Shown: positions 21,665 to 41,000 of the stretch, in pieces
Layout: each line of letters begins with the position of its first letter
Numbering within the stretch: position 1 is the stretch's first letter
DNA from: Ascidia mentula
Taxonomy: Eukaryota; Chordata; Ascidiacea; Phlebobranchia; Ascidiidae
Assembly: GCA_947561715.1 (NCBI GenBank)
Contig: OX387202.1
Location: forward strand, 8,507,001 to 8,571,000
DNA length: 64,000 nucleotides
Direction of reading: 5' to 3'
Made by a program: the position numbers and the translations under genes
The notes under the pieces: model-generated
The model's database searches: none
What the model was told of the DNA's origin: nothing
The model's input: the letters and a program-made list of their open reading frames with translations, nothing else

Positions 21665-24600
21665 ATCATTAAATAACCCTCAGTATGTGAACATTGATTT
21701 TTCCATTGCAACAATTCGAAAGTAATACTACTTGTTTCCATGTCTATTTGATATTTAATTTTTTTTTTTATTTGTTACCTATTTGATTAATAATGCTGTA
21801 ATACTCCTATTTGAAATTTAATTCTAAAAATTTTTGCAATGTCCAGTTTAATTATATTAGCTTTTGCTACTAATGGCTCATTTGATGTTACAAGGCCTAA
21901 CTGTTTTTCTTGCATTAGAAATAAAATTCTTCTACCTTTATTAAGGTAGTTAATGCAGTATTGTTGTTTCGCATCAAACTTTATTTCAAGCGATGCATTT
22001 TGAACTCCTGGATCTGTAGATGATGAGCCCACTTGGCTTATAGCACACAATTGTGGGCCATGGTGGCAAATAATCACATGGTGTCATAGTTAATAAAATT
22101 GCATCTTTTTACTTGTAATGTGTCACAACTGAATGCAATTAGTTTCTTGTTATTACGCGGAGCTCTGCCTGAAAATTGCTCCCATTCATTTAATCCAAGG
22201 CTTTTCGGTTGGTTACAAAAGATATATAATGTCCTAACAACCAGGACCGGGTTTACCAGTAGATGGATCGAATGTTTACGAACGCAATTGTAAGCGACAA
22301 GCTCTGTGAATTAGATCAATAAACCTGACCTTTAGGGGGCATAAGTGTTGAAGACGGGGATTCACCGTTTTTACGATATGTGTCTCTAAATTCAGACATG
22401 TCATCTTCCTTTTTTTGATTTAGCATGACACTTGCGAATTCTATGTTCGGTTGGCACTTCGAGGTGACGTACTATGTAGGTAGCAGCACAATTGCTCAAA
22501 GGTTGTTGTGTTGTTTTAATAATCATTCAGTTGCAGACAATAGCGCCCATTGCGCTCTACAGTGGTTCCTCTTTGTTATGTGGTGCCAATAGTTACGGCT
22601 ACCAACGGATCGACATTGACTGAAAGCTTAATTACCACAAAGTGGAAAATTTGTGCCTGCCTGGTTAAAAGCTGGTTCATTGCTGCAGTCATCAGCTGCA
22701 CTAATAAAACCTTGAGAGATCACAATTTAATACACTCATTTTGGTGGTGTTAATTTTCGTTAGTTGCTTGTTGTTTTTTCCTTTGGTGTCAGAACGGACA
22801 GCTATTAGTGGTTTTAAAAGTAGGCCTACTTGCTTGAAAATAAGATATCGCCAATCAGTACTATCCATTTTTCATTGACATCGCTGTTCAGACATGTATT
22901 TACATTCAGTTTTATCAACTTTGCATAATTGCGTGTTAAGTTGAAATGATAGAGAAAACGTCAAAAAGTGACTGAAGGAATCAGGCTTTGCAAGTCTGTG
23001 ACCGATGGATCTGTCTTCACAAATCAATATTATATTCCTAGAACTCCAAAAAGAGTAAAAGACGATCAGCGCCAGTATAAGATCTTGATTTATCTGCAGA
23101 AATATTAATTTCGCCTATTGGCATCGTCAGTTTCTGTCTTATTACTCTTATACCTTAAGATCCATTTTTCTGTTGTCACTTATGTACAAATATGTGACGT
23201 CATTTATACGAGCTGAACTGTTATGAAGATCCGAAACAGTGACATATTAGTATGCTTTTCGCAAACTCTGACAAAAAGCATGAAACCGGAATCAAAGCAC
23301 GCCGAAGTGGTATAAGGCTGTTGTTTATTCGATAATCCAAGTACATACAGCCACAGAGAAGCATTCACACCTCATTAGAGCAAAGAAGGCGTGATTTTTA
23401 CAAAGTGTTGCTGGTCGTTGAAAGCAAACAACAACAATCGCAGAAGAAAATTACAACATCCAAAATAGAACATAGCATATTGCTTTGAAAACAAAAAAAT
23501 ATACTAGGTGGTTTTTAATGAGGTACTGCGTTATTTTCCGGATACAAAAAGTGGCAAGAATACTGAAAGTCAACAGTGCGATAAAGCATGGCTATTGGAA
23601 ATTTTTATAACGTGATTGATAGAAAAGAGGGTTTACAACTGTTATTTAGCATCGATTGTCAACGTCCTTGCTTCGCGACACTGTACAAAGCACGGGGATA
23701 TACAAATGTATGTTTACAATAGTGTACGTATGATCCAGATATACAACATCTTAATGGCCACCACCTGCATAAAGATAAAGGCATTAATATTTGCCTGTGA
23801 CACAATAATAAACGAAATGTGGCAAAAAAGTGTGATGTGTATTTTCAGCTATTCTACTCTGTTGAAATAGGACAAAGCTGATGTTATGGTATTGTTTGGA
23901 TAATGAGGCAGAATGCAAAGAAATATCCGTTTTGGTCAAGAAACGCATGTTAAACGTGTTAAAAGCTGCTGTTAAATGCACGCGGGACAGGGAAAGGATT
24001 GATATAATCGCAGCAGCGAAACATCACAGTGGCCCAGCTTATGTTCCAGCTTATTGATATGCACATATATGGGTAACAATAAAGTCTACTGGCTAACTAA
24101 AATAACTGCCAATTTTGATGCACGATGTTTGGCATAGCAACAGCGAAAAAATAAATTACAGAAAATTACATTTGGGACAAAATCTTTGTGAGGCAATTTC
24201 GGCAGTTTCAAAATGCTATGAAGTGATGACACTTTGCTTTGAAATTGATCAGATCTTGAGGGTTTTCCGGAGGTAGACTCAACTGGAACTCAACACCAAA
24301 CCATAATGTACGTATGATGAAAAATACTCGCGACGAACGACAAGTGGATTTTGGTAAGCCAATAGTGCAGCGGCAAACTTCCCTCTATTACGTAACGTTA
24401 GCAAAACTGATACACGCTTTGGTTTTGAAAAAAATAATAATGTACCACTTGATTCACAAAAGTGCTACGAATACTGCGCCAGTAACTATTATGGTGTAAA
24501 GTAAAAACGACTGGAGCACCACTCTTACATAAAACAAGCATTTCGTTTCTACTCAAATACCAAATAGAGTAGTCGCCACTGACCGACGAAAGTTGACGTT

Positions 24601-24680
24601 AAACCACACTTGAGTGAGTCAAACTTCAACGAACACAGGACCAGTTTCGGGAACGAAGAATATAAATAAACTGTGGTGCG
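21665..24680. other. Intergenic, no firm gene
   Basis: Three kilobases between the convergent BRI3 and ROR genes. One minus-strand frame (21787-22077, 96 codons) is the longest, but its sequence fits no family I know and no flanking exon could be joined to it. The part next to 24680 should hold the ROR 3' UTR. Confidence 0.45.
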
Positions 24681-30809
<6,129 letters not shown>

Positions 30810-33800
30810 TTGTCACGCACAGAAAACATTGCAGGGTTATATGTGAGTAACTAAAACTGTAAATATGCAGAATATGATAACACAAATTTGAAGTGAATAT
30901 TTTTTTTCTGCCTAAACTTATTTGTTTATTTTTTCCTGCACACTAAACTTGGTGACTGTCAAATGCTATCAAGTAAAACTCCTCAATATACCTTCCTAAA
31001 CACATTTTCTGAATTTACTGTTGTTACCTAACGAGTATACACAACGCTTACAAAGATTTGCGATTCGTCAGTCTAATCTACGAAAATTCGGTCTCAAGAT
31101 AATGTTGACGCAACTGGTGTCGGTGAATTGTAAACCTCGCACAGTGAACAAAGACTCGAAAAGACGAAGGGGTGAGATTTGGCGTCTGTGGTCGGCATTT
31201 ATCTACAAATTAGCTACGTCCGATCGCAACTTGTACAGTGTTCCAATTGGTAAACAATGACACTGAAACGGGAACTGCCGTAAAACCCAAAACGAATTGC
31301 TAATCTACTCTATCTACACCACTGGGTAATATTAGCTGGTATGAAATATCACCACTGACAGATTTCGTAAAAAAATATTTTTCAATTGTCTAAAGATTAC
31401 ATACACCACCCTTTACCCGCGTATCAGCCAACTTCACAAACCTTTGTGTCGTATTATGTTGCGTGGTCACACTAATCGTCTGTTACATTGTTTCATATTG
31501 TAAGTTTCGGAAGAGCACCAGGCATTGGGAATACATGATGAGATAATCCCTTTACAAAATGACAATCCTGCATAAAATCACTTAAATCCCTCTCTGGTAT
31601 CACATCTCACAACAAAATTTTCTCCGCATTACATTTATCTGCAAAATACTCTAACTCGTTGTGGGCCAAATCGAAATTTCCAATGACAACAACTCTGCTT
31701 GCGTTTAACTTCGACTACTGGTCCTCAACTACTCACCGGAACTAAAAAATTGGGACATGATAGTTGTTCGGGCAACGGAAGGTTGCACGTATCACATCAA
31801 CCACAGTTGCGTAAGCATCTATAAGTGGGTCATTGAACACCGAATCAAGTAAAATAAAAAAAATCAGAAAGAAGTTGAAGCAGCAAAAGAACACCAGCAT
31901 GTGCGCGGTCAGTTTGTGGACCCGATGTCCATTCACAGAAACCTTTCTCTCTATCTTTGTTTGTTTCCTTTCTCCAAACCACCCCTTGAACACACGTGGA
32001 ACTGCATCGTTTTGCTCAAGTGGCAAATATGGCGCTGGGTTGAGCACATCTCGCGCAGTCTCACCAACTCTACTTCATTGTCGCCTTTGTGATCTTGTAT
32101 GCACTGTCCAACTGTGCAGTCGGCGTGAACATGTGAGCGTCCATGTTGCAAGTAACAGGAAAATATTTTTGTTGCCTCACAAGAGTCACAAACATAGCCA
32201 GTATCATCTACAGTAAGTTATAATGTTCTCCCAAAGCTTTTTTTGGTTATTCCTATCAAAACATGACATTTTGGGCTTTGATCAACATCTGCTATCATGA
32301 CTTTTTGTAATGGACTCTGTAGTGCAATGCAAAAATGTACTTTTGCAGGGGTATGTATTGGATTATTTTATTATCCTGCATAATGTTTTAAACTTCTTTC
32401 TATACTAATTCATTAAATCTTTGTGTCTTAGCACAAACCATATACTTAACTATAGTTTATTTCAGGTTCCTAGCATAACCTAAGTGTTGTGCCCAGAAAC
32501 AAACAACTCTGGCAGACGTACTGAAAAAAATTATTCTTTAAGCATACAATAGTGACCACAACTTTATTACTTCACATGCATAATAGTGTAGGATGCTTAA
32601 CATGCATTTGGAAGTAAACATTTGTACGTATCTCATGGGCTTGAAACAGTACCACAATAACTTCAAGCATTTATAACTGAGGTTTTAATATTTTAAAATG
32701 TCTTACCTTTTGCTGCTTTCATTTTGTACATACACGTCACGCTGTTTCATCAATATCTAACAAAACATAAAATATATTCTCCACAATAAAATAGACATTT
32801 CCTCTGGCCATTCACAGACAATAGACAAAACTATTTCTGGGTAATGGGTATTTTATATGCCACATCTATAAGACATTTCCAAGAACACATATCCACATGC
32901 TTTTTTAAGGAGGGCTAATTTGTATTTATTACTACTAAAGAACTAAAAATGACATAACTCAGCACAAAAGTATCTTCAAACGACAAACTAGAAAAAAAAC
33001 AATGCCAGTGGCAGAAATAATAAACAAAGTAAAATTTTAAAACATTGCCCAAACTACATTTTCAGAAAATATCCAAAATTGCACAGTTTCATAACACTTT
33101 AAGGTTAACTAACATGGGTTTCAAATCTGAACATACTCTTTTTATGAAATCCCTATTTCATACAAAGTAATTAATTTGTCGTACACAATTCAACCAATGG
33201 TTTGTTTTAACCTATTATTAAAACTATTTTAGTCATGGGGACGAAGTAGGGGAATTTTATCAAGCAAGTTTGCTGGTACATACATCAATAGAGTTAAAAT
33301 ATTCAGTTTAAAAGAGAACAAACTGGAAATAGCTAGCAAACATGTTATACAACGATCTGAACATTATAAACCCTTGTGAACTAACCCAGTAGCGAATTTT
33401 AAGCAAAACAATTATTGCTTAATAAACCAATGATTACTCTACACAAATTTAAACCAGAAGGTCACTGCATATTGTCGTTTTTGTTGCTACTAGTTTCAAA
33501 AAATAGAGTTCACAACTTGGAAATATTTTTCAGTGGTTGTTGATTGCATGGACCAGCCACTGTTTTGCACATATAGAATGGTTTATTTGTTTGCATATAT
33601 TATATACATACTAGATATAGGCTACCTACATATATATCCATCGTAGTTGAAAAAAACGTCAGCTTTTTAAAAATTTTATTAGCAATCTACACAGAAAAAA
33701 GAAAGTAATACATAATATATATGACAAACGTTGGTTCAACATTGGCTGAAAAAACCTTCTACACAAGTTACTAACTTTTCATGACAGATTACAAAACTAT

Positions 33801-34894
33801 CATGCAAATACAAAGTTTTACCTATGTTTCAAGTGAAGAGGTATGTTTCACAGTTTCAGCGTCTGCTTGTAGATGAGACCAATAGTGCAAAAACTTTATA
33901 TCATAACAAATTTTGTACATATCAAATTTTGCTTTTAAAAATCCTTAAATGCCAGCAAGATTTGTTAAAACGCCTGTTAACATTAAAATGATTATTTTGT
34001 GCTGAGCCTTAACAGCAACATTGTACTTCCTTATGGGAATGTAACCAAAACTTTATAGGAAAGGAAAATACTCTTTGGAATCTTTTACACAAATTTATAC
34101 GAAGGTAAAACTGCCACAAGACGATAGGGGGAAACTCACTACAGCCAAAATTTTACAGAGCAAACCGCGTGCAGAACGGATTGCAGCAATTCCGTTGCTG
34201 CTGTCAGAGCCGCTTATTTGTCCGTAAAAGTTATTTATTTAGTTATAATCTTTGAGCATTGGCGTAAATAACTAACAAACTATTGCATTTTTTATATTTA
34301 TCAAAAATTGGGTATTCTAATGAAATGGAACACTTGATCTCAGATAATCCAATTTTGGTACCCCTTCAAAAACAAATCCGCAAAAATTGAATTAGCTTAA
34401 TTACGGCGATGCTACATTTTGAAATGTTACAAAACGTTGTGGTCACTGGAACAGAGAAAACCATAAATGGATTGTAAATTTGGTAGAACAGGCGATTCGA
34501 CTATGTTCGCATGGGTTTATATTACACGTGGGCGTTACATTAAAACTTAGAACTTTTAGTTATTGTCAACAAACCCTTGTGTAAACCAACATCGCAAACT
34601 ATGGCATCTTTTACAGATTAAGGTTGCATGATATGCATGGGAAAAACATTTATTTAATCGTATTATAAAAATATAGCAACGCCATTATTTTATACGCAAA
34701 AGTTTACACACGTGGTGGCGCACTTGGAAAACTTTGTGCCGTTTTGAGGAGGCGGGTGATTAGCAGCATTGGACAAGTGTCAGACCCATATACCAAGAAG
34801 AAAACCTGATCGATATTTATGCCCAGGATATCTTGTGGGCCAAAAAAAAAACTTGACGAAACCGTCACAAGCATAAGTACCTATTTCTCCACTC
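30810..34894. other. Intergenic, ROR upstream and delphilin downstream region
   Basis: Four kilobases of AT-rich DNA. The right part is the 3' side of delphilin and the left part is the putative ROR promoter. Short open frames (for example 31742-32216 on both strands) show no recognisable domain. No repeat was recognised by eye. Confidence 0.45.
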
Positions 34895-34900
34895 TTTATT
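34895..34900 (-). terminator. AATAAA polyadenylation signal, delphilin
   Basis: AATAAA on the minus strand, about 170 bp beyond the delphilin stop codon. Confidence 0.55.
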
Positions 34901-35068
34901 GGAAATATTTGTCTCAGATTGTCTCATCACCATAAACAACCTTACAGTCAAATAAAGTCTTTGCGAGTTACAGAAAACACGGTTGTATTTGTAAACAGTG
35001 CACTCATCAAAACAACAACAACAAATGGGAACAATGTATAAAAAGCGGTTATATACGCTGTACAATTA

Positions 35069-38000
35069 TCATCTTCCATGGGTGACAGCGACATATTGTT
35101 TGGTTTTCACTAGTTTCTTTATTTCGCCATAAGACTTCTGAAAAATATTGAATAAAAGAGCAAATAAAGTAAACGATAAGAGAACAAATTGAATCATTGA
35201 TGATCCGATATGGTTTGCGAATTCTTTGCCTCCTCTATGTTTAGTTATAAGTTAGGTTATATCACTAAATAAACTTTATGCACATCCTTACCTCAAATTT
35301 GCGGATAAACTTGTCAAATATTGTAAAAAACTGTTGCATTCCAATATTTTTGGGATTTTCTCCGAAGTATTGAGCCACTTTGTTAAAATCTTTGACAGTT
35401 GTAGCATGAAGCTGTTCCAGTTTCTTTAACGATCCGTTTGTTCTGACCAGGCAAGTTTCCATAGCAATTCTAAGAACAGGTAAGAAAAACGTATTTGTAC
35501 GTGGTATATTAGATATAAAACAGGTTTATATTTTCCAAAGATTGTTATGGAATTAAGATATAGACATACTTAAATCTATCCTGTTTGTTCTTAGATGAAG
35601 TTTCCAGCAAATGGTCTCTGATATCAAGCCAAACTCTTCGTAATTCTTGTAGTTCTTGCAACACCGCAGGATATACAACTGTATGTGCAAAGAATCCAGT
35701 AGTACAATTCATAATTTTGGGGAAAAAAACAAATTTACAATATAGAGTGTTGCTTACTTCGTGATGCTTCGTTGACGTCCCGGAGCTCATCAGCGAATGT
35801 CAGCACTTCAGGAAACTTGGACAACACAGCACGCGCTAATATGTGCAGGAAAGTCAGCTTGTTATCACTGGTCTTTGTGTTTTCCATCTACAACAAAGTG
35901 TGAGGAAAACAAGTATATTCATGTTGTTATACGTTGTACAGAAACTGGTGTTTTAGTGCGAATCACAAAAAAAGAATTTTGTTTGATAATTTTTTTTGCC
36001 TTTTGTTAGTTATAAGGGGATTACCCAAAATTGTTTTTTGTCAGCAAAACAACTTCGCGAATGCGTATAAAGTCAAATGCATGACATGGAAAGAGCCGAG
36101 TGGCGTAACTAACCTCAGCTAAAAAGTGGATTCGAAATCCTGTGGCTTTGGAAACCCTGTTGTGACCACGGTTCATGTAATTTCCCATGGCCAAAACAAA
36201 CTCTAGTATTTTAGCCAATTTCCTGCTTTTCCGCAGTTGGTTGGATGCTCTTTGTATAACTTCCAAATTCTAGCAATATAAAAGTTTTTTAAATATTTCG
36301 CAATTTACAAATTGGTGCGATGTAAATATCCAACTTACACGTTTTATTTCCTCATCTTTTTCAAAAAAACTGTGCTTGAACACCAACGATTTGAGCCGAA
36401 GGGAGTAGCCCGGGATATTGATCAGCTAAAGAAATAAAAACGAATTGTTGCAATGATACATCATAGCAAAAATACTATGACAACAAAACCGAAAACATCG
36501 ATTTATGGTAGAAATACGAATGCTAAAATTCTCTCAAAGCTTTAGTAAATTTCGAGTTGCAGTTTGATGAAAGACGCGATTAGAGAGTTTAGTTTCGGGT
36601 CAGCACTTATATGATAAAATTTATCATTAGGAACAATAAGTAGGAACAATATAAATCATCATCAGAACAAATAACCAAACAAATACAGTAAGCACTAAAA
36701 ATTTTTGCAGTAAAATATATTTAATTACAAAGATGATTATGAAACCAGTAGGTATGTTGTTAAATTGATATGATGAAACATAGTACCGTGTTTGAACAGA
36801 ACAAAAATATGCATTCAAAGCAGGAATTTAGGAATCAGGTTGAAAAGTTTATATGTAGAAGATTACGGAACCTTTAATGCAAGTCGGTCCGCTTCATTCA
36901 ATTTTGCGGGGTCGTCCTTATAAGCTAGAATTTTTTCTGTTTCATCTTTGTTTGGGGCATACAACATCAATTGCTTAAAATGGGATGCGTTCATTCGTTT
37001 TCTGGTTGCCTCAGGTCCGTTAATCAAAAGACAATCATATATTTCTTCAGGTTTCAACTTCAAATGTGCCAGAAGAATTGCTGGCAAATATCATGAAAGC
37101 GAAGTTTAGTTTAGCATCTTCAAGTCGAATTATTTGTCTCATTGGGTAAATACCACTTACATATGTTGTAGGCCTTTTTATGAGCCAATAAAGTTACAAC
37201 GTTCTTTTTCACTGCTGGTTCTTTCTTCTTTTCTAAAGTCATTATCATACAAATCAATAACACACGTACAAAGAGGGCAAAAAAAACTTACTAAAATTGG
37301 ATCGTTTGGTGGAAAAATGTTCTTCTAAATCCAAATACTTGACTACGTCGTTAATCGTTTCAAAATCTTCATCCAATTGGCCCCAGACTGTGTTTCCCAA
37401 ATCAACTGGGTTGATCTTTTCCCAATTGATTCTTTTTACTGCTAAACGCACTGGACTGGTCGGAGGATTGTTCTTAAAGTTGTCAGGAGGAGAAATCGGA
37501 GGTGGGGGAGGAATCGATATTGGAGGGGGAGGAGGTATAGGAGGAGGGGGAGGAATTACGCCCGGAATTAAAAACCCATTCGATTGTGTTCCGACCGATG
37601 ATTGTGGCGGTTCTTCTTCCTGTTCTTCTTGTTCATTTTCATCATATGCAAGTCCAAGTGCTAGAACCTCTTCATGTAGAGGCGCATAAACTTCGTCAGG
37701 ATCTGTTAAGTCGCTACTGTTGGAGATCGGTATGGTGCTGTTCTGCGAGACGCCCCTATTGTGAAGATCTTCTTCGGCCTCAGAGAAAATGTCTTCCATA
37801 TCAATGCTGATTCCAGAAACACGGTAATTTCGCTTCTAAAAATTAGAATTCTTATTATAAACTGTGTGATGCCCAAAAATACAGTGATAATATTGCAAGT
37901 CATTACAATTACGTATGTCTGTGTGACTTATTGAGTAGTTTAGTTCTAACAGCGTTGCAAGTATTATAACAAGACTGTGTGGTGTTAGGGATACTCTTTC

Positions 38001-41000
38001 AATGTCACTTTAATGTCGTGCTCCTAATCGCCAAATATTTTTGATTACAGTGTCAATATTTTACCCTGGCTTTGTCCATGAAGGTTGTTTGTTCAATTGG
38101 TGAATTACTTCGCATTTTAATCACGCCGTTTTTGGGGTTGGATTCTGGCTTATCTTCACTGAGGTCGTCCTCCATCCAAACGTGCATTTTTAACTCAGTA
38201 GAGTTGCGCTTTGCCGACATCGACAGAGGACGTACGGGACGAGATCTTCGATTTCTTCTTTCAGTGTTGATGTGCGCACGACGTTGGGCAGAAACCGGCT
38301 TTGGGACATCATATATCACTTCTTCTTGTTGATGTGGCGGATGTGAAACTGTCATCATCTCTCTTGAAATTGGGTCCGAGTTTCGTTTGACGACATCTTC
38401 CTTTTGACAACCACTATTTGTCAAGATATCGGTATTACACCTTTCTTTTACTTCACTTCGTGATCCCTGGTTTCTGCGTCGTCTTCTTCGTACACTGTGT
38501 CTGTCGTCTGGTGCAACCACCTCTATTACACTATTGCTAGCGTTTTGCCCATGTTCAATGTTTTGGTTTTCTTCAGGTGGAGGTAACGACATGGGCAAAT
38601 CGCAAGCTTCAGGAAGTGACGGAGTTTGGGTGAGTGTCGTAGATTCAGCACTTTCTTGGGCAGGAGTGTAGCTCCATTTTTCTCCATATTTAACTTGTTT
38701 TTCATCTTGTTCGATTTTCACGTCGCCAACCAAATTCATTTCTTCATCAAACTGAGAGTTGAGTTCGCTAATAAACGTATCGGTGTCAGTATTCTTTGTG
38801 GGCTTGGAAAACGTCAATTTCTTCTTTAGGGAAGTCAAATATCCCCTTTTCTTTGAGTCTTCGTAACTAAAATCATTAAAACTAGAAATTTCCAACGCGA
38901 CATTGTCCGGTGGAGAGGCTGTTGTTTGAATATCTTCATTGCTTGTATTAGGATACATCGCTGTTGGTTTTGATAAGGTGCTCGAAGTTGTGTTTGACTG
39001 TGTATCCTTGGACGTCACAGGGTTGCATTTATGTGTGTCATCAATTGGCAATTGCTTGCTAATTTTTGGCTTCGTTATTTCCACCGAATCCTTTTCCAGC
39101 TTGTCCACGCGCTTCGGTGGCAAATACTCCTCGAATACAATGTCTAAAAATTTTATCTCATAAAAGTTTTTGTGACGTTAAATATAGAAAGCTGCGCAAA
39201 ACCTTATAAAATTTGGTAAAAAAATCCTAAAACCTGGAAGTATTGTAACGTAAACATGGCAATAACTAAGCGTATCTTCCCCCTTTTTTAAATAAGTCGC
39301 ATTTTTAGAATATGGACCAGCAAGTGGTTCAAAATTTGGTATGTCCTATGGTATTTTAGAATGGTCAAAACTATAAACTCAATCTACTTAAAAATGTAGA
39401 ATAACTGAAATAAAAACGTTTGTAATGACAAAATATACAGGTATTGGTAGAGTTGTAAACCCGATTATGTTATTGTCAGTAAGTGCGGACTTTGAGCAGC
39501 AATACAAATATTTAAGAAAAAGCAACGCACGGCAGCATGAAGTTTTGTTTTTAACTTTGCTTTTACCTTACTGTTACAGTCATTCCAAACATTTTGATAT
39601 GTGAGGGTGCTTTGGGTTAAAGTATTTTAATGTTGTTTGTGGTTTCGATTTTAAATGAGCATTAATACCATAACAAAATGTTTATTCTCACTTATACAAG
39701 CAGAAGACAGATAAGGACCAAAGCAGAAAGGCATGTGGGCGTGAAATCTTGCCTGGAAAGGTTTAGATTAAATCAGTCTCACCGACCGGGATAGCACATT
39801 CAAGTCGTCGCCTGAAGCGAACTAAGGGAGGCGGTGACGTCATTACAGCGTGCGATAGTGTACAAGGTAAGCATTATGTGGCGAGGAATTACAAACTCGT
39901 AATATTTTGAAGATACACAGACTGGCATTTTTTCACGCGACTACAGCATATTTATCGCCACACAGAATACCTTCAGTTAATAATATTAATAATATTAATT
40001 TTAGTGCAGATTGCAGTAACTACGGGAAGCAGAAAGAAAGCACGCAGTACAAACGCAACAAGATAAGTATGTTGTGAAAAATTACGCTGTAATTACCAGG
40101 TTTCAATGTTCTTCGCATAGATAAGCTGTCACTTACCGTTTTTTTGGCAAACTGATTGCGACGGAAACCAAAAAGACGAGACTTCAAAGTTTATTTATAA
40201 TAATTGACATGTTTTCCTAAGGAAATCAACTAACCGTCAACGCTTGAAGATGGAAGTACAGGTGTAGATTTGGTCGATAAATCCGATTTTCCGTTCTTTA
40301 CACTGCGATTTCCTGCTCCGGCATCTTTCTTTTTGCTCGATGTTGATTTCTTCTCTTTGTCACCTGTAATTTTTGCTCAAAGTTTAAGAATAGAGATGAC
40401 TTGTTATTATATAGTTTGCCGAAATAATAAGCAGTTTCTAACCAACCTGTAACAGCAGCTTTCAACTTTTTATACTTCTTAAACATTTTCCTATAACTGT
40501 GCTTTAGCACGTACAGCTGAATATCTGAATTGTATTCTGTTGAGGTTTTAACAGGACTTTATTCTTGTGCCAATAAATTTTCAAAACGAGAGCATTCTGC
40601 TGAACAAAAAATCCTGTGCTTGAGGAAATCAAGTTCAGTTCACTTGGTCAATGAAGTCGAACCACCAAAGAGCAACCCGGCAAACTGATGCGATGTCTGG
40701 CTAAAAATTGCTAAGAGTTAACTCATGTACCTTTTCTTATCGCTTCAACGATCAGCGCCGTCGCGCGTCATTGCCTTTGCAGTCGTAATAACACGAGAGC
40801 AAGTAAGTTCGCGCTGTTCACAAGAAAACTAAACAATCCTAGCACTTCAATGCCATATTTAGCATTGCCGCTTGCCTCAGTTGTCCCAAAACATACAATT
40901 TAGGACCAAATTCTTTGGTGACTTCCTGGCGCTTTTCGCATCTCACGCTTCAGGTGGCAACCACTATCGCATGTCTGTTTAGCAAAGCCAGCGCCACTGG

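Noticed and set aside
21787-22077. Minus-strand 96-codon frame convergent to BRI3
   Set aside because: No family resemblance, no partner exon and no clear start context; left unannotated.
31742-32216. Overlapping 100-127-codon frames upstream of ROR
   Set aside because: Both strands are open by chance; no similarity to ROR N-termini and no splice sites that fit.
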